DNA of 64,000 bases from Oscillospiraceae bacterium (GTDB lineage Bacteria; Bacillota; Clostridia; Oscillospirales; CAG-272): assembly GCA_015064205.1 (NCBI GenBank), contig SVSR01000001.1:155143-219142 (forward strand), given 5' to 3'. A program made the position numbers and the translations under genes. The notes below the pieces were generated by a model. It worked only from the letters and a program-made list of their open reading frames with translations. It was not told the DNA's origin and made no database searches. Shown here piece by piece: positions 50,249-60,086 of this stretch (position 1 is its first letter; every line of letters begins with the position of its first letter).

Positions 50249-52285
50249 GTGGATAAATTCAAGCTTGTATCATCCTATGAGCCGACGGGAGACCAGCCCG
50301 AGGCGATAGAAAAGATCTGCGACGGTATTAACAGCGGTATGAAGGCGCAAACGCTTCTTGGCGTAACGGGTTCGGGTAAGACCTTTACGATGGCAAACAT
50401 TATTGCGAAATGTAACAGACCCACCCTTGTGCTTGCTCACAATAAAACCCTCGCCGCTCAGCTTTGCTCTGAGTTCCGTGAGTTCTTTCCCGAAAATGCG
50501 GTTGAATTTTTCGTCTCATATTACGATTACTATCAGCCTGAGGCATACGTGCCGGGCAAGGATATGTATATTGAAAAGGATAGCTCTATAAATGATGAAA
50601 TAGATATGCTAAGGCATAGCGCGACGAGCTCTCTTTTTGAAAGACGCGACGTGATAATCGTTTCGAGCGTATCGTGTATATATTCGCTTGGTGACCCGTC
50701 AGAATACAGTAAAATGGTAATTTCGCTTCGCCCGGGTATGCTTATGGACAGAAACGAGTTTATAAGACAGCTTATCTCGATGAGCTATGAGCGCAACGAC
50801 CTTAATTTTGTCAGAGATAAGTTCAGAGTACGCGGCGACGTTGTTGAGGTATTCCCGGCGTCAAGCTCACAGAAGGCTATAAGGGTTGAGTTTTTCGGCG
50901 ATGAGATAGAGAGAGTAAGTGAGATAAACACCCTTACGGGAGAGCTTATCCGTGTGCTTTCCTTTGCGATGCTTTTCCCTGCAACGCACTATGCTGTAAC
51001 CGACGAGAGAAGAGAAGCCGCGATCAAGGAGATAGAAGCAGAGCTTGAGGAGCGAATAGCATTCTTTAAAAATAACGGCAAATTTCTTGAAGCGCAGAGA
51101 ATAGAAGAGCGAACGAGATACGATATAGAGATGCTTCGCGAGATAGGCTTTTGCTCGGGAGTTGAAAATTATTCAAGAGTAATGTCGGGAAGAGCGCCCG
51201 GCTCAACGCCGTATACACTTCTTGACTTTTTCCCGAAGGATTTTCTTTTGTTTGTTGACGAGTCTCACGTTACGCTTCCTCAGGTCAAGGGTATGAGCAG
51301 AGGCGACCGCGCAAGAAAGGAAAATCTCGTAGAATACGGCTTCAGACTTGAATCTGCATACGATAACAGACCTCTTTTCTTTGATGAGTTTGAATCAAAA
51401 ATAGGGCAGACTGTGTTTGTAAGCGCAACACCTCAGGATTATGAAAAAGAGCACTCCACTCAGATAGCAGAGCAGATAATAAGACCGACGGGACTCGTTG
51501 ACCCTGAGGTTGAAGTGCGCCCTGTAAAGGGTCAGATAGACGATCTTATAGGCGAGATACATCAGCGGGAGGCGAGAGGAGAGAGAGTACTCGTTACAAC
51601 GCTGACCAAAAAGATGGCAGAGGACCTGACCGAGTATCTTGAAGATAATCAGATAAAGGTAAAGTATATTCACCATAATATAGATACGATGGAGCGAATG
51701 GAGATAATCCGCGACCTCAGACTTGGTAAATTCGACGTGCTTGTCGGAATCAACCTGCTTCGAGAGGGACTTGACATACCCGAGGTGTCGCTCGTTGCGA
51801 TAATAGACGCAGATAAAGAGGGCTTTTTAAGGAGCGAAACCTCGCTTGTGCAAACTATAGGACGAGCGGCTCGTAATGCCGAAGGCAAGGTTATAATGTA
51901 TGCCGATACAATAACCGGCTCTATGCAAAGGGCGATAGACGAAACGAACCGCCGCCGCAAGATACAGATAGCATATAATGAGGCTCACGGAATAACGCCG
52001 CAGACTATAAAGAAGAGCGTGCGCGATCTTATAGAAATAGGAATTTCGCAGGAAAAGGATTCTGTTAACGAAAAGATACGAGAAATCGGCAGATCAAAGA
52101 AAAAGCTTTCTCGTGCCGAGTGCGAGAAGCTTATTGCGGCGCTGACAGGCGAGATGAAGCTTGCGGCCAAAACTCTTGATTTTGAGCGTGCCGCAGTTCT
52201 CAGAGATAAGATCGCATACTTAAAAGGCGATAAAAGAGAGGAGGATGAAAAATGGCAGAGCTTAGCCTCAGAGGAGTCAGAGTAA
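50249..52285 (+). CDS. uvrB: Excinuclease ABC subunit B
   Basis: Damage-verification helicase (678 aa) of nucleotide excision repair. Walker A is [15 protein letters not shown]; the beta-hairpin that clamps the damaged strand contains [47 protein letters not shown] is the DEAD-type motif [33 protein letters not shown] and QTIGRAARN are motifs V and VI. A C-terminal UVR motif (about 630-665; [34 protein letters not shown]) binds UvrC. The start is GTG 50249 after AAGAGGGA. It overlaps uvrA by 34 bases. LexA-regulated. Confidence 0.96.
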   Translation: MDKFKLVSSYEPTGDQPEAIEKICDGINSGMKAQTLLGVTGSGKTFTMANIIAKCNRPTLVLAHNKTLAAQLCSEFREFFPENAVEFFVSYYDYYQPEAYVPGKDMYIEKDSSINDEIDMLRHSATSSLFERRDVIIVSSVSCIYSLGDPSEYSKMVISLRPGMLMDRNEFIRQLISMSYERNDLNFVRDKFRVRGDVVEVFPASSSQKAIRVEFFGDEIERVSEINTLTGELIRVLSFAMLFPATHYAVTDERREAAIKEIEAELEERIAFFKNNGKFLEAQRIEERTRYDIEMLREIGFCSGVENYSRVMSGRAPGSTPYTLLDFFPKDFLLFVDESHVTLPQVKGMSRGDRARKENLVEYGFRLESAYDNRPLFFDEFESKIGQTVFVSATPQDYEKEHSTQIAEQIIRPTGLVDPEVEVRPVKGQIDDLIGEIHQREARGERVLVTTLTKKMAEDLTEYLEDNQIKVKYIHHNIDTMERMEIIRDLRLGKFDVLVGINLLREGLDIPEVSLVAIIDADKEGFLRSETSLVQTIGRAARNAEGKVIMYADTITGSMQRAIDETNRRRKIQIAYNEAHGITPQTIKKSVRDLIEIGISQEKDSVNEKIREIGRSKKKLSRAECEKLIAALTGEMKLAAKTLDFERAAVLRDKIAYLKGDKREEDEKWQSLASEESE

Positions 52286-55089
52286 ATAATTTAAAGAATA
52301 TCGACATAAAGATACCGAGAGACAAGCTTGTCGTATTCACGGGTCTTTCGGGCTCGGGAAAATCCTCGCTTGCTTTTGATACAATATACGCCGAGGGCCA
52401 CAGGCGATTCGTTGAATCCCTCTCGTCGTATGCAAGAATGTTTATAGGCCAGCTTGACAAGCCGGATATTGATTCTGTTGAGGGGCTTTCCCCCGCAATC
52501 TCTATAGATCAGAAGACTACGTCTAAAAACCCCCGTTCAACCGTTGGAACGGTTACCGAAATATACGATTATCTCAGGCTTTTGTACGCGCGTATTGGTA
52601 TACCTCACTGTCCTATATGCCGCAGAGAGATAAAGATGCAGACGACGGACGAGATAATCGAGCGCATACTTAAAATCGAAGAGGGAAGCCGTTTTTTAGT
52701 GCTTGCTCCAGTTGTCAAGGCTCAGAAGGGACGTCACGAAAAGGTTTTTGCAGATGCCAAAAAGAAGGGTTACGTGCGCGTTCGTGTTGACTCTAACATG
52801 TATGAGCTTGAGGAAGAAATAATCCTTGATAAAAACAAAAAGCATAATATAGAAATTGTTGTTGACCGTCTTGTTATGCGCGATGACATGCGCTCGCGCC
52901 TTGCCGACTCTGTTGAGGCAGCTCTGTCTATTGCAGACGGAAACGTACTTATATCAGTTCTTGCACGTGACGGCGGCGAGGGCGAGGAGCTTTCATTCTC
53001 GCAAAGCTATGCCTGCCCAGAGCACGGAATAAGTCTCGGCGAGCTTTCTCCACGTATGTTTTCCTTCAACAATCCGCAGGGAGCATGCCCCGACTGTGCG
53101 GGACTTGGCGAAATGAGCGTTATTTCTCCGTATAAGATAATACCCGATAAGAATCTCACGCTTCGAGAGGGAGCGATACAGGTAAACGGCTTTAAAACGA
53201 TAGACGAGTTTACGTGGAACGGACCTGTTATAATTGCGGCAGGCAAAAAGCACGGCTTTGATATTGATACGCCAATAAAGGAGCTTGCAGACGAAGCCTA
53301 TAACAAGCTTTTGTACGGCACGGGCAGTGAAACATATTTTGTCACGAGATATTTTGACGGTGTAGCGCATGAAAAAAGCGTTACTTATGACGGTATTGTC
53401 AACATAATACAACAACGCTTTAACGCCTCCGGTCAAGAATACTATCAAGATTTCGTGGAGTTTGTGGAGTGCCCCAGATGTAAAGGAAGCAGACTTAACG
53501 ATAATTCCTTATCGGTTACGGTGGGTTCAAAGAATATAGATGAATTCTGCCGCCAGTCTGTCAGCACGGCGCTTGATTTTGTGGAAAATCTTACGCTCAC
53601 GCCAACAGAAGAGATAATAGCAAAAGAGATAATAAAGGAAATAAAATCAAGACTCGGATTTTTAAAGAGCGTCGGACTTGAATATCTCACTCTTTCAAGA
53701 AAGGCGGGTACGCTTTCGGGCGGAGAGGCGCAGAGGATCAGGCTTGCAACGCAGATAGGCTCGGCACTTATGGGTGTGTTGTATATACTTGACGAGCCGA
53801 GCATAGGACTTCACCAGAGGGATAACAGCAAGCTTATTGCGACTCTCAAAAGGCTCAGAGATATAGGGAACAGTCTTATCGTAGTTGAGCATGACGAGGA
53901 GACTATTGAGGCGTCAGACTATGTTGTTGATATAGGTCCCGGCGCCGGTATACACGGCGGCGAGGTGATAGCTGCAGGAACGCCTGATGAGATCAAAAAC
54001 AACCCGGCATCAATAACGGGCGCATTTCTTTCAGGGCGCGACAGCATTTCTGTACCCAAGGAGCGCCGTGCGGGTAACGGTAACAAGCTTAAAATTGTCG
54101 GAGCCGCGCAGAATAACCTTAAAAACATAAACGTGGAAATACCGCTTGGCATGTTCGTATGTGTAACGGGTGTATCGGGCTCGGGCAAGTCATCGCTTAT
54201 AAATTCAATACTTTTAAACAAGCTTGCACATGATTTAAACCGTGCGGTAACATACCCCGGCAAGCACGAGAGCATAGAGGGCATCGAGCATCTCGATAAG
54301 GTCATAGCAATAGACCAGAGCCCTATCGGACGCACACCGCGTTCAAATCCGGCAACGTATACCGGACTTTTTACAGATATACGTGAGCTTTTCGCAAAAA
54401 CGGCAGATGCAAAAATGCGCGGATACACATCGGGAAGATTCTCCTTTAACGTAAAGGGCGGAAGGTGCGAGGCGTGCGAGGGCGATGGTGTTAAGAGGAT
54501 AGAAATGCACTTCTTGCCAGATGTTTTCGTAACGTGTGACGTATGTAAGGGAAAGAGATACAATCACGACACGCTTGAGGTAAAGTATAAGGGCAAGAGT
54601 ATATTTGACGTTCTCGATATGACTGTGGACGAGGGAGTAGACTTTTTCTCAAGTCTGCCGAGAATATCAAGAAAACTTAAAACGCTTCAGGACGTAGGGC
54701 TTGGCTATATCAAGATAGGTCAGTCGTCAACAACTTTGTCGGGCGGAGAAGCGCAGAGAGTAAAGCTTTCAACAGAGCTTTCAAAACGCTCAACGGGCAA
54801 GACGGTATATATTCTTGACGAGCCTACAACAGGACTGCATATGGCAGATGTAAAGAAGCTTCTTGAGGTTCTTCAGCGACTTGTCGATGCAGGAAACAGC
54901 ATTATAGTCATCGAGCATAATCTTGACGTTATCAAGAGCGCCGACTATATAATAGACCTCGGACCCGAGGGCGGAGATGGGGGCGGGACGCTTGTGGCAT
55001 CGGGAACACCCGAAGAGGTAGCCAAGTGTAAAAAATCATATACGGGCCAATATATCAAGACCTGCCTTGAAAAGGGTAAAAAGAAATAA
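52252..55089 (+). CDS. uvrA: Excinuclease ABC subunit A
   Basis: Damage sensor (945 aa), a dimer with two ABC ATPase modules. The first Walker A is [34 protein letters not shown] and the second [15 protein letters not shown]. Zinc fingers are seen as [14 protein letters not shown]...CPDCAG and [33 protein letters not shown]. Signatures [16 protein letters not shown] and [16 protein letters not shown] are followed by the Walker B segments [12 protein letters not shown] and [12 protein letters not shown]. The start, ATG 52252, lies inside the uvrB 3' end after AGAGAGGAGG, indicating translational coupling. Full length. Confidence 0.97.
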   Translation: MAELSLRGVRVNNLKNIDIKIPRDKLVVFTGLSGSGKSSLAFDTIYAEGHRRFVESLSSYARMFIGQLDKPDIDSVEGLSPAISIDQKTTSKNPRSTVGTVTEIYDYLRLLYARIGIPHCPICRREIKMQTTDEIIERILKIEEGSRFLVLAPVVKAQKGRHEKVFADAKKKGYVRVRVDSNMYELEEEIILDKNKKHNIEIVVDRLVMRDDMRSRLADSVEAALSIADGNVLISVLARDGGEGEELSFSQSYACPEHGISLGELSPRMFSFNNPQGACPDCAGLGEMSVISPYKIIPDKNLTLREGAIQVNGFKTIDEFTWNGPVIIAAGKKHGFDIDTPIKELADEAYNKLLYGTGSETYFVTRYFDGVAHEKSVTYDGIVNIIQQRFNASGQEYYQDFVEFVECPRCKGSRLNDNSLSVTVGSKNIDEFCRQSVSTALDFVENLTLTPTEEIIAKEIIKEIKSRLGFLKSVGLEYLTLSRKAGTLSGGEAQRIRLATQIGSALMGVLYILDEPSIGLHQRDNSKLIATLKRLRDIGNSLIVVEHDEETIEASDYVVDIGPGAGIHGGEVIAAGTPDEIKNNPASITGAFLSGRDSISVPKERRAGNGNKLKIVGAAQNNLKNINVEIPLGMFVCVTGVSGSGKSSLINSILLNKLAHDLNRAVTYPGKHESIEGIEHLDKVIAIDQSPIGRTPRSNPATYTGLFTDIRELFAKTADAKMRGYTSGRFSFNVKGGRCEACEGDGVKRIEMHFLPDVFVTCDVCKGKRYNHDTLEVKYKGKSIFDVLDMTVDEGVDFFSSLPRISRKLKTLQDVGLGYIKIGQSSTTLSGGEAQRVKLSTELSKRSTGKTVYILDEPTTGLHMADVKKLLEVLQRLVDAGNSIIVIEHNLDVIKSADYIIDLGPEGGDGGGTLVASGTPEEVAKCKKSYTGQYIKTCLEKGKKK

Positions 55090-55122
55090 AGAAAAGCACC
55101 ACAAACGTGGTGCTTTTTGTAT
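55090..55122. terminator. Bidirectional intrinsic terminator
   Basis: AAAAGCACCAC-aaac-GTGGTGCTTTTTG between converging uvrA and the M18 peptidase gene. Confidence 0.85.
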
Positions 55123-55127
55123 GATGC

Positions 55128-56531
55128 TTACGCATTAAATAGAGCGAGAATAGCCTTATGAGCCATATAAACGTCGAGCTTTGCAATAACTTCAGCAGGC
55201 GCGTGCATTGAAAGTACTGGTACACCAAGGTCGATAACGTCAATATTGAGGTTGGCAATATATGCTGCAACAGTTCCGCCCCCGCCCTGGTCTATTTTGC
55301 CAAGCTCGGCTATCTGCCAGCATACGCCCCTGTCTTCAAATATGCTTCTTATATAGCCGAGGAATTCAGCCGAAGCATCGGAAGTGCCGCTTTTACCGCG
55401 TGCGCCCGTGTACTTTGATATTACAACGCCGTGGTTTATAAACGCAGAGTTTCTCTTTTCAAATACTTCGGGGTAATTTGGGTCAAAAGCAACGTTAACG
55501 TCTGCAGAAAGGCACTTGGAATTTGCTCTGACAACAACGGGATCTCCGCCGAGCTCCTTTGCGATGCTTTCTATAAGATCGCGCAAAATTGCCGATTTCA
55601 TACCCGTGTTACCGTCGCTGCCCGTTTCTTCTTTATCGGCAAGTATTGTCATTACGGTATGCTTGCCTGTGCAGCTATCATCAAAAATAGCCGTAAGAGC
55701 AGGATATGCGCAAACTCTGTCGTCGTGTCCGTATGCGGCGATCATGGATCTGTCAAGTCCGCAGTCGCGTGCCTTTAAGGCAGGAACAGCCGAAAGCTCT
55801 GCCGAGATAAGATCGGCTTCGCAAATGCCGTATTTTTCATTGAGTATCGAAAGAATATTAAGCTTTATTTTGTCTGCAACCTCTTTGTCGGGGTAGGGCT
55901 TGCTTCCTGCAAGCAGATTGAGGGATTCGCCCTCAACACCGAGAGCAAGCGTTTTCTGATTCTGAGTTTGTGCAAGGTGAGGCGGAAGATCGTTTATATA
56001 GAAAACGGGATCGTTCTCATCTTCGCCTATTGTGATATCAACAACGCTGTTATCGCGAAGAATAACGCTTCCGTGAAGAGCAAGAGGCGTTGCCGTCCAC
56101 TGATACTTTTTGATACCGCCGTAATAGTGTGTCTTTAAAAAGCCCATCTCAGCGTCCTCGTAAACTGGGCGCGGCTTTAGATCAAGTCTTGGAGAATCTA
56201 TATGCGCCGCGGCGATACGGATACCGTTTTCAATATCCTCGCTTCCTACTTTGAAGAGAAAAAGGCTCTTTCCTCGGTTGTTATAATAGTATTTACCGCC
56301 AACCTCAAGCTTTGTTTTGTGAGTGTATTCAACAAAGCCGTTATCTTTTGCCATTGATACTGCAAGTGTTACTGCCTTGCGCTCTGTCTTTGCTTTGTCA
56401 AGAAAGCTCTTGTAGCCCTCAGAATAAGAATGGGCCTTGTCTTCTTCGCTTTTCTCAATTTTGTCAAAGGTGTTTTCCGATTTGTAGGTAAGCTTTTCAG
56501 CAAGCAGCTGTCCCTTTGTTTTTTCGCTCAT
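55128..56531 (-). CDS. M18-family aminopeptidase (aminopeptidase I type)
   Basis: Zinc aminopeptidase of 467 aa, probably a dodecamer, with preference for acidic or other N-terminal residues. Metal and catalytic residues lie in RIAAAHIDSPRLDLKPRPVY (His and neighbouring Asp), ILADKEETGSDGNTGM (Glu pair) and the C-terminal VPVLSMHAPAEVIAKLDVYMAHKAILALF. GHDDRVCAYPALTA and DVNVAFDPNYPEVFEKRNSAFINHGVVISKYTG are other M18 segments. It is usual length for the clostridial form. It follows the lytic transglycosylase gene after five bases, so it is the last gene of a coaE-containing operon. Confidence 0.92.
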   Translation of the reverse strand: MSEKTKGQLLAEKLTYKSENTFDKIEKSEEDKAHSYSEGYKSFLDKAKTERKAVTLAVSMAKDNGFVEYTHKTKLEVGGKYYYNNRGKSLFLFKVGSEDIENGIRIAAAHIDSPRLDLKPRPVYEDAEMGFLKTHYYGGIKKYQWTATPLALHGSVILRDNSVVDITIGEDENDPVFYINDLPPHLAQTQNQKTLALGVEGESLNLLAGSKPYPDKEVADKIKLNILSILNEKYGICEADLISAELSAVPALKARDCGLDRSMIAAYGHDDRVCAYPALTAIFDDSCTGKHTVMTILADKEETGSDGNTGMKSAILRDLIESIAKELGGDPVVVRANSKCLSADVNVAFDPNYPEVFEKRNSAFINHGVVISKYTGARGKSGTSDASAEFLGYIRSIFEDRGVCWQIAELGKIDQGGGGTVAAYIANLNIDVIDLGVPVLSMHAPAEVIAKLDVYMAHKAILALFNA

Positions 56532-56536
56532 TTTTG

Positions 56537-57118
56537 TTACTCCTCGTTGTATATTTGTTTATATTTGATTATAGTGTTTCCAACTTTATCTACGTAATTT
56601 CTCGTTTCCGAAAAAGGAATATACGTAAGCGTTATACCGTCTGAATACGCCGGGTCTTCAAGCCAACCCGAAACGCGGTTCATTCCTGCGTTGTATGCGG
56701 CAAATACAGTATCCCAGTTTCCGAATTTTTTATAAAGGTAAGATAGAAAATACGTTCCGAAATCAATGTTTGTTCTAATATCGTCAAGTTCACGCGTTTT
56801 TTCTTCGCCGCGCAGATATAAAAGCCAATCGTACGTGTCGGGAGTTATCTGCATAAGGCCGATGGCACCTGCAGAAGACCTGGCTTGAGGGTCAAATCCG
56901 CTTTCGGTGTGTATGACCGAATAAATTATATTACAATCTATGCCGTATTTTTCCGAATACATTTCAACGTACTGTTCGTATTTTTTAGGATACATAAGCT
57001 TGCTTTGCCGCTCTATAAGCTCCCCCGCAATAAAGTATATTGCCGCAGAAATAATTATAAACAGTATGAGCGTGACGATAAACGGACGCTTATTTTTCGA
57101 TTTTTTTGATTTAGCCAT
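56537..57118 (-). CDS. Membrane-anchored lytic transglycosylase (SLT domain)
   Basis: Protein of 193 aa with a lysine-rich N-terminus, one membrane helix (RPFIVTLILFIIISAAIYFIAGE, about 11-33) and an extracellular SLT domain (about 45-185). The catalytic Glu is in IIYSVIHTESGFDPQARSSAGAIGLMQITPDTYDWLL, followed by FGTYFLSYLYKKFGNWDTVFAAYNAGMNRVSGWL and ETRNYVDKVGNTIIKYK. It cleaves peptidoglycan glycan strands between MurNAc and GlcNAc with 1,6-anhydro product formation. It sits between coaE (16-base gap) and the M18 peptidase, an arrangement found in other clostridia. Confidence 0.92.
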   Translation of the reverse strand: MAKSKKSKNKRPFIVTLILFIIISAAIYFIAGELIERQSKLMYPKKYEQYVEMYSEKYGIDCNIIYSVIHTESGFDPQARSSAGAIGLMQITPDTYDWLLYLRGEEKTRELDDIRTNIDFGTYFLSYLYKKFGNWDTVFAAYNAGMNRVSGWLEDPAYSDGITLTYIPFSETRNYVDKVGNTIIKYKQIYNEE

Positions 57119-57134
57119 ATACTATGCCTTTATA

Positions 57135-57755
57135 TCATGACGTTGGAATGATGCCTTCTGCAAGAGCTTTTATACAGTCAAGGGAGAGTTCTTCAAGAGC
57201 TTGCCTGTCACCGTTGTTCGAAAAAACAACAGAGCAGTGCTTTTTTAAATACTCATCGTCCTTCTGAAGCCCTGCGCGCTTTTTTGCAAGCTCTGTGTCT
57301 ATATTATCGCGCTGTATTATGCGCCTGATACGAAGCTCTTTGTCTGCGGTCACGCCGATTATATAGTCGCATTTCTTATCATATCCCGATTCAAATAAAA
57401 CGGGCGCGTCTATAACGGCGGCTTTTGCGCCTGATGCACGCTGATCTTCAAGCCACTTATCCGCATATGCAAGTATATATTTGTGCGTTATAGCATTAAG
57501 CTTTTCAAGCAAAGCATCGTTTTTTTCTATACTAAACACTTTTTTGGCAAGAGCCTTGCGGTCAAGCGAGCCGTCCTTAAGAAGTATATCCTCGCCGAAC
57601 TCTTTTGCAAGCTCGAGAGTACACGGCATGCCCGGCTTGCACACGAGGCGCGATACGAGATCGGTATCAAGACAGTGTATGCCATATTTTTCAAATATTT
57701 CGCAAAGTGCGCCTTTGCCTGCGCCGGTTGCTCCCGTTAATCCTACCGTTAACAT
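57135..57755 (-). CDS. coaE: Dephospho-CoA kinase
   Basis: Last enzyme of coenzyme A synthesis (206 aa), phosphorylating the 3'-OH of dephospho-CoA. The P-loop is VGLTGATGAGKGALCEIF; the usual family form is GLTGGIGSGKS, so the Ser/Thr after Lys is replaced by Gly, an unusual variant. HCLDTDLVSRLV, DAPVLFESGYDKKCDYIIGV and RRIIQRDNI are the other family segments. Length is normal. It lies 14 bases downstream of the Gfo/Idh oxidoreductase gene, at the head of coaE-slt-M18. Confidence 0.9.
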   Translation of the reverse strand: MLTVGLTGATGAGKGALCEIFEKYGIHCLDTDLVSRLVCKPGMPCTLELAKEFGEDILLKDGSLDRKALAKKVFSIEKNDALLEKLNAITHKYILAYADKWLEDQRASGAKAAVIDAPVLFESGYDKKCDYIIGVTADKELRIRRIIQRDNIDTELAKKRAGLQKDDEYLKKHCSVVFSNNGDRQALEELSLDCIKALAEGIIPTS

Positions 57756-57769
57756 AGATCTGTACTGCC

Positions 57770-58894
57770 TTATATGCTGACGGGGTGCTTCACTCTGTCA
57801 GACTCATAGGCAGCCTCCATAACTTTCTGTATGTGATATGCGTCCCACATATTCGGGTGAGCGCACGTGTCGTTTTTATAAACCGCGTCAAGAAATGCGT
57901 ACATGCTTCCGAGATGCCCTCTGAGCCAGCCTGACGGTGCTGATACTCCCGGAAAGATCCCTGCGGGGCATGGGTATCTGCCAACACATTCTATCTTTTT
58001 AAAGCCTCTCTCTGCGCCAAGCTCACCGGGTGATAGTGTGTTATCGTAAAAATAAAGGAAATTCGGGTCCATAAGTGAAAACTTAATGCTGCCCTTTGTT
58101 CCGTACACTTCAAGAGTGAAATCATCGTTTGAGCCTGCGGCTATTTTGCTGACTTCGATCGTGCCGACAGCACCGCATTCAAGCTCGGCTATCATATAAA
58201 AAGCTTCGTCTGCATTCGTTTTCCATGGCTTTAAGTCAGGCCCGAGTCTTGTTTCAAATGCTATCTGCGATTTGCCGCTTACTTCCTTGAATCTTCCGCA
58301 TATGTGATATACAAGGTCAATAGCGTGAGATCCGAGATCAAATAAAACACCGCCTCCGCAGATATCGCGGTTCTGCTTCCATTTTGAAGGCTTGCTTATA
58401 TCGGTTGCGCTGGAATGAAGAAACGAGGATCTGAAGCTGAGTATTCTGCCAAGCTTTCCTTCGTCAGCAAGCTGCTTTGCGCGAAGCATCGGAGCCAAAT
58501 AGCGAGTATTGAATACTATCTTGCCAACAACGCCCTTCTTTTCTGCAAGTTCTGCGATCTCAAGCGCCTGCGCTTCTGTTACGCACAGCGGCTTTTCACA
58601 GTACACGTGCTTACCTGCACATATCGCTTTTTTCAAGGTTTCATAATGGCTTATGTTCGGCGTGCATATATCGATAACGTCAATATCGTCATTGTAAATG
58701 AGCTCATCTTCGCTTTTTGCCGCTATAGGAAAACAAAAGGCGGCTGAAGCCGACTTTGCCGTTTCGAAGGTGCGCGTATACACCCCTTCAATTCCGGCAT
58801 CAAAGGGCAGATCTTTGTAAAAGTATTTCAAATTGTCGACAGCCCATGCGTGTGTGCGCCCCATTGAGCCGAAGCCGAGAAGACCTATTTTCAT
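57770..58894 (-). CDS. Gfo/Idh/MocA-family oxidoreductase
   Basis: NAD(P)-dependent dehydrogenase of 374 aa acting on a sugar, inositol or related compound. Rossmann motif KIGLLGFGSMGRTHAWAV; the EKPL motif in AGKHVYCEKPLCVTEAQALEIA with conserved Lys; and GGGVLFDLGSHAIDLVYHICG with the catalytic DxxxH arrangement. The substrate is not predictable. ATG 58894 is preferred over the track start (58912), because the coenzyme-binding strand begins there and AAAGGAAA precedes it. It is the first gene of the run that continues into coaE. Confidence 0.88.
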   Translation of the reverse strand: MKIGLLGFGSMGRTHAWAVDNLKYFYKDLPFDAGIEGVYTRTFETAKSASAAFCFPIAAKSEDELIYNDDIDVIDICTPNISHYETLKKAICAGKHVYCEKPLCVTEAQALEIAELAEKKGVVGKIVFNTRYLAPMLRAKQLADEGKLGRILSFRSSFLHSSATDISKPSKWKQNRDICGGGVLFDLGSHAIDLVYHICGRFKEVSGKSQIAFETRLGPDLKPWKTNADEAFYMIAELECGAVGTIEVSKIAAGSNDDFTLEVYGTKGSIKFSLMDPNFLYFYDNTLSPGELGAERGFKKIECVGRYPCPAGIFPGVSAPSGWLRGHLGSMYAFLDAVYKNDTCAHPNMWDAYHIQKVMEAAYESDRVKHPVSI

Positions 58895-58971
58895 AAAGCC
58901 ATTTCCTTTCAAGCGTGTTTCTACTTTATATTATACTTACAATTTGAGAAAAAAACAATACTTTAATAAAA

Positions 58972-59238
58972 TTATATTTTATCTTTGTTTTTAACTATAA
59001 GATCGAAAGCCAAAGCTCCGGCGATTATAATAATAAGCGTAATCAGCGTGTGCTCAAGCATCAGGCGTGCAAGCGGCGCGGCTTCAAAAAATCTCATGCT
59101 TTCTTCGCTAGCCGAAGATATAGTAAGATCGTATTTGAGCCATGTTGCTCCGAGCATCGAGAGTATAAGAAACAGCCCACACTTTAATATGTAAAAAGAG
59201 TGCCTGCAAACAGCAGGCACGGTAAAGTTATTCTTCAT
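58972..59238 (-). CDS. Small hypothetical membrane protein
   Basis: Protein of 88 aa with two membrane helices, about 15-35 (FYILKCGLFLILSMLGATWL) and 62-82 (TLITLIIIIAGALAFDLIV), and a lysine-rich tail. A good GGAGGT precedes ATG 59238, which supports a real gene. No family recognised. It stands between rnpB and the Gfo/Idh gene on the same strand as both; whether it is transcribed by read-through from rnpB or its own promoter is unclear. Confidence 0.65.
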   Translation of the reverse strand: MKNNFTVPAVCRHSFYILKCGLFLILSMLGATWLKYDLTISSASEESMRFFEAAPLARLMLEHTLITLIIIIAGALAFDLIVKNKDKI

Positions 59239-59307
59239 TTTAAGACCTCCGTGTTTACATTATAATTTTAACATAAACCGTGAAAGATGTCATCTATAAA
59301 AAAATAC

Positions 59308-59334
59308 AAAAGCAGGAATAAAACGGACCGGACC
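59308..59334. repeat. Left arm of 27-bp inverted repeat flanking rnpB
   Basis: Perfect inverted match to 59674-59700. In RNA it is the 3' strand of an extended P1 helix and, followed on the minus strand by TTTTGTATTTTTTTATAG, it has the shape of an intrinsic terminator. Confidence 0.8.
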
Positions 59335-59684
59335 TGTAAGCCGGGTTTTGTTATAGACAATCATCTATCTTGACTGCACGTTGCCGTGCAGCTCCGAACA
59401 ATGTTCGTGCCACCAGAGATATTACGTCGGGCAAACGTTACTGAAAGTAAATCTCAGGTGTTGCTTCGGATAGGGTTTACAGCGAACCTATGTTACCATA
59501 GATTCGGGTGAGCTCTTACCTCGCCTTTCCATCCTTACCGCAAAATGCGGCGGTCTATTTCTGTTGCACTTTCCCGGGAGTCGCCTCCGGCGGACGTTAT
59601 CCGTTATCCTGCCCTGTGAAGCCCGGACTTTCCTCACGGTAATACCTTTCGGCAACATACCGCGCGATTGTCCGGTCCGGTCCG
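59324..59684 (-). ncRNA. rnpB: RNase P RNA (bacterial class A)
   Basis: Catalytic RNA that trims the 5' leader of tRNA precursors. On the minus strand the conserved GAGGAAAGTCCGGGCTTC core (P4/CR-I) lies near the 5' end and ACAAAACCCGGCTTACAGG at the 3' end. Helix P1 pairs GGTCCGGTCCG-type ends. Mature limits are estimated from the P1 pairing, about 361 bases. Promoter and inverted-repeat flanks are described separately. With the flanks it fills the 602-base gap 59239-59840 apart from about 100 bases of promoter region. Confidence 0.95.
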
Positions 59685-59700
59685 TTTTATTCCTGCTTTT
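59674..59700. repeat. Right arm of 27-bp inverted repeat flanking rnpB
   Basis: Perfect inverted match to 59308-59334. It begins at the predicted transcription start of rnpB, so the 5' leader itself contributes to the extended P1 stem. Confidence 0.8.
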
Positions 59701-59706
59701 TAGCAT

Positions 59707-59735
59707 ATCGTAACACAAAGAAATAGTTTTGTCAA
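59707..59735 (-). promoter_or_regulatory. rnpB promoter
   Basis: On the minus strand TTGACA, 17 bases, TACGAT. Transcription should start about position 59700. Confidence 0.78.
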
Positions 59736-59840
59736 GAACACAACATCTTAAACGGTAAAAAATTCCGTCTATAAACGGGCAAAGTGACGGAAAAACTACC
59801 ATTGTATAAAAAATAAAATAAAACAGATTGGAAAAATATT

Positions 59841-60041
59841 ATGGATAACCGGAGAATGCCCGATGAGATCCCGATGGGATTTGCTATGAGCCTTGCTCAA
59901 AACAAGACAGCACTTGAAAAATACGCGCGCTTAGAAGAAGCTGAAAGACAGAGTTATAACGAGCGTGCCGCACACGCGCAGTCGAAAAGCGAAATGCGCG
60001 GACTTGTCAGCGAGATAGCGTCTAAAAACGACATAGGATAA
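59841..60041 (+). CDS. Conserved small protein of unknown function
   Basis: Short protein (66 aa) with no membrane segment: MDNRRMPDEIPMGFAM, then SLAQNKTALEKYARLEEAE, then the tail SKSEMRGLVSEI. The pattern (a PxGFxMALAQN-like start, a helical middle and a final helix with SKxEMRxLV) recurs, as I remember it, in many gut Firmicutes and is usually left as hypothetical; the end resembles the C-terminus of YdeI/OmpD-associated proteins. The ribosome site (GGAAAA) is weak. It reads divergently from rnpB across a 105-base gap. Confidence 0.65.
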   Translation: MDNRRMPDEIPMGFAMSLAQNKTALEKYARLEEAERQSYNERAAHAQSKSEMRGLVSEIASKNDIG

Positions 60042-60044
60042 AAT

Positions 60045-60086
60045 AGGACCCGTAAGGGGCATACTGTGCCGCTTCCGGGTCAGGTT
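60045..60086. terminator. Hairpin terminator between converging small gene and ABC ATPase
   Basis: GACCCGTAAGGGGC and GCCGCTTCCGGGTC pair with single mismatches around ATACTGT; T-rich AGGTTTTATTTG follows on the plus strand. Confidence 0.65.
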
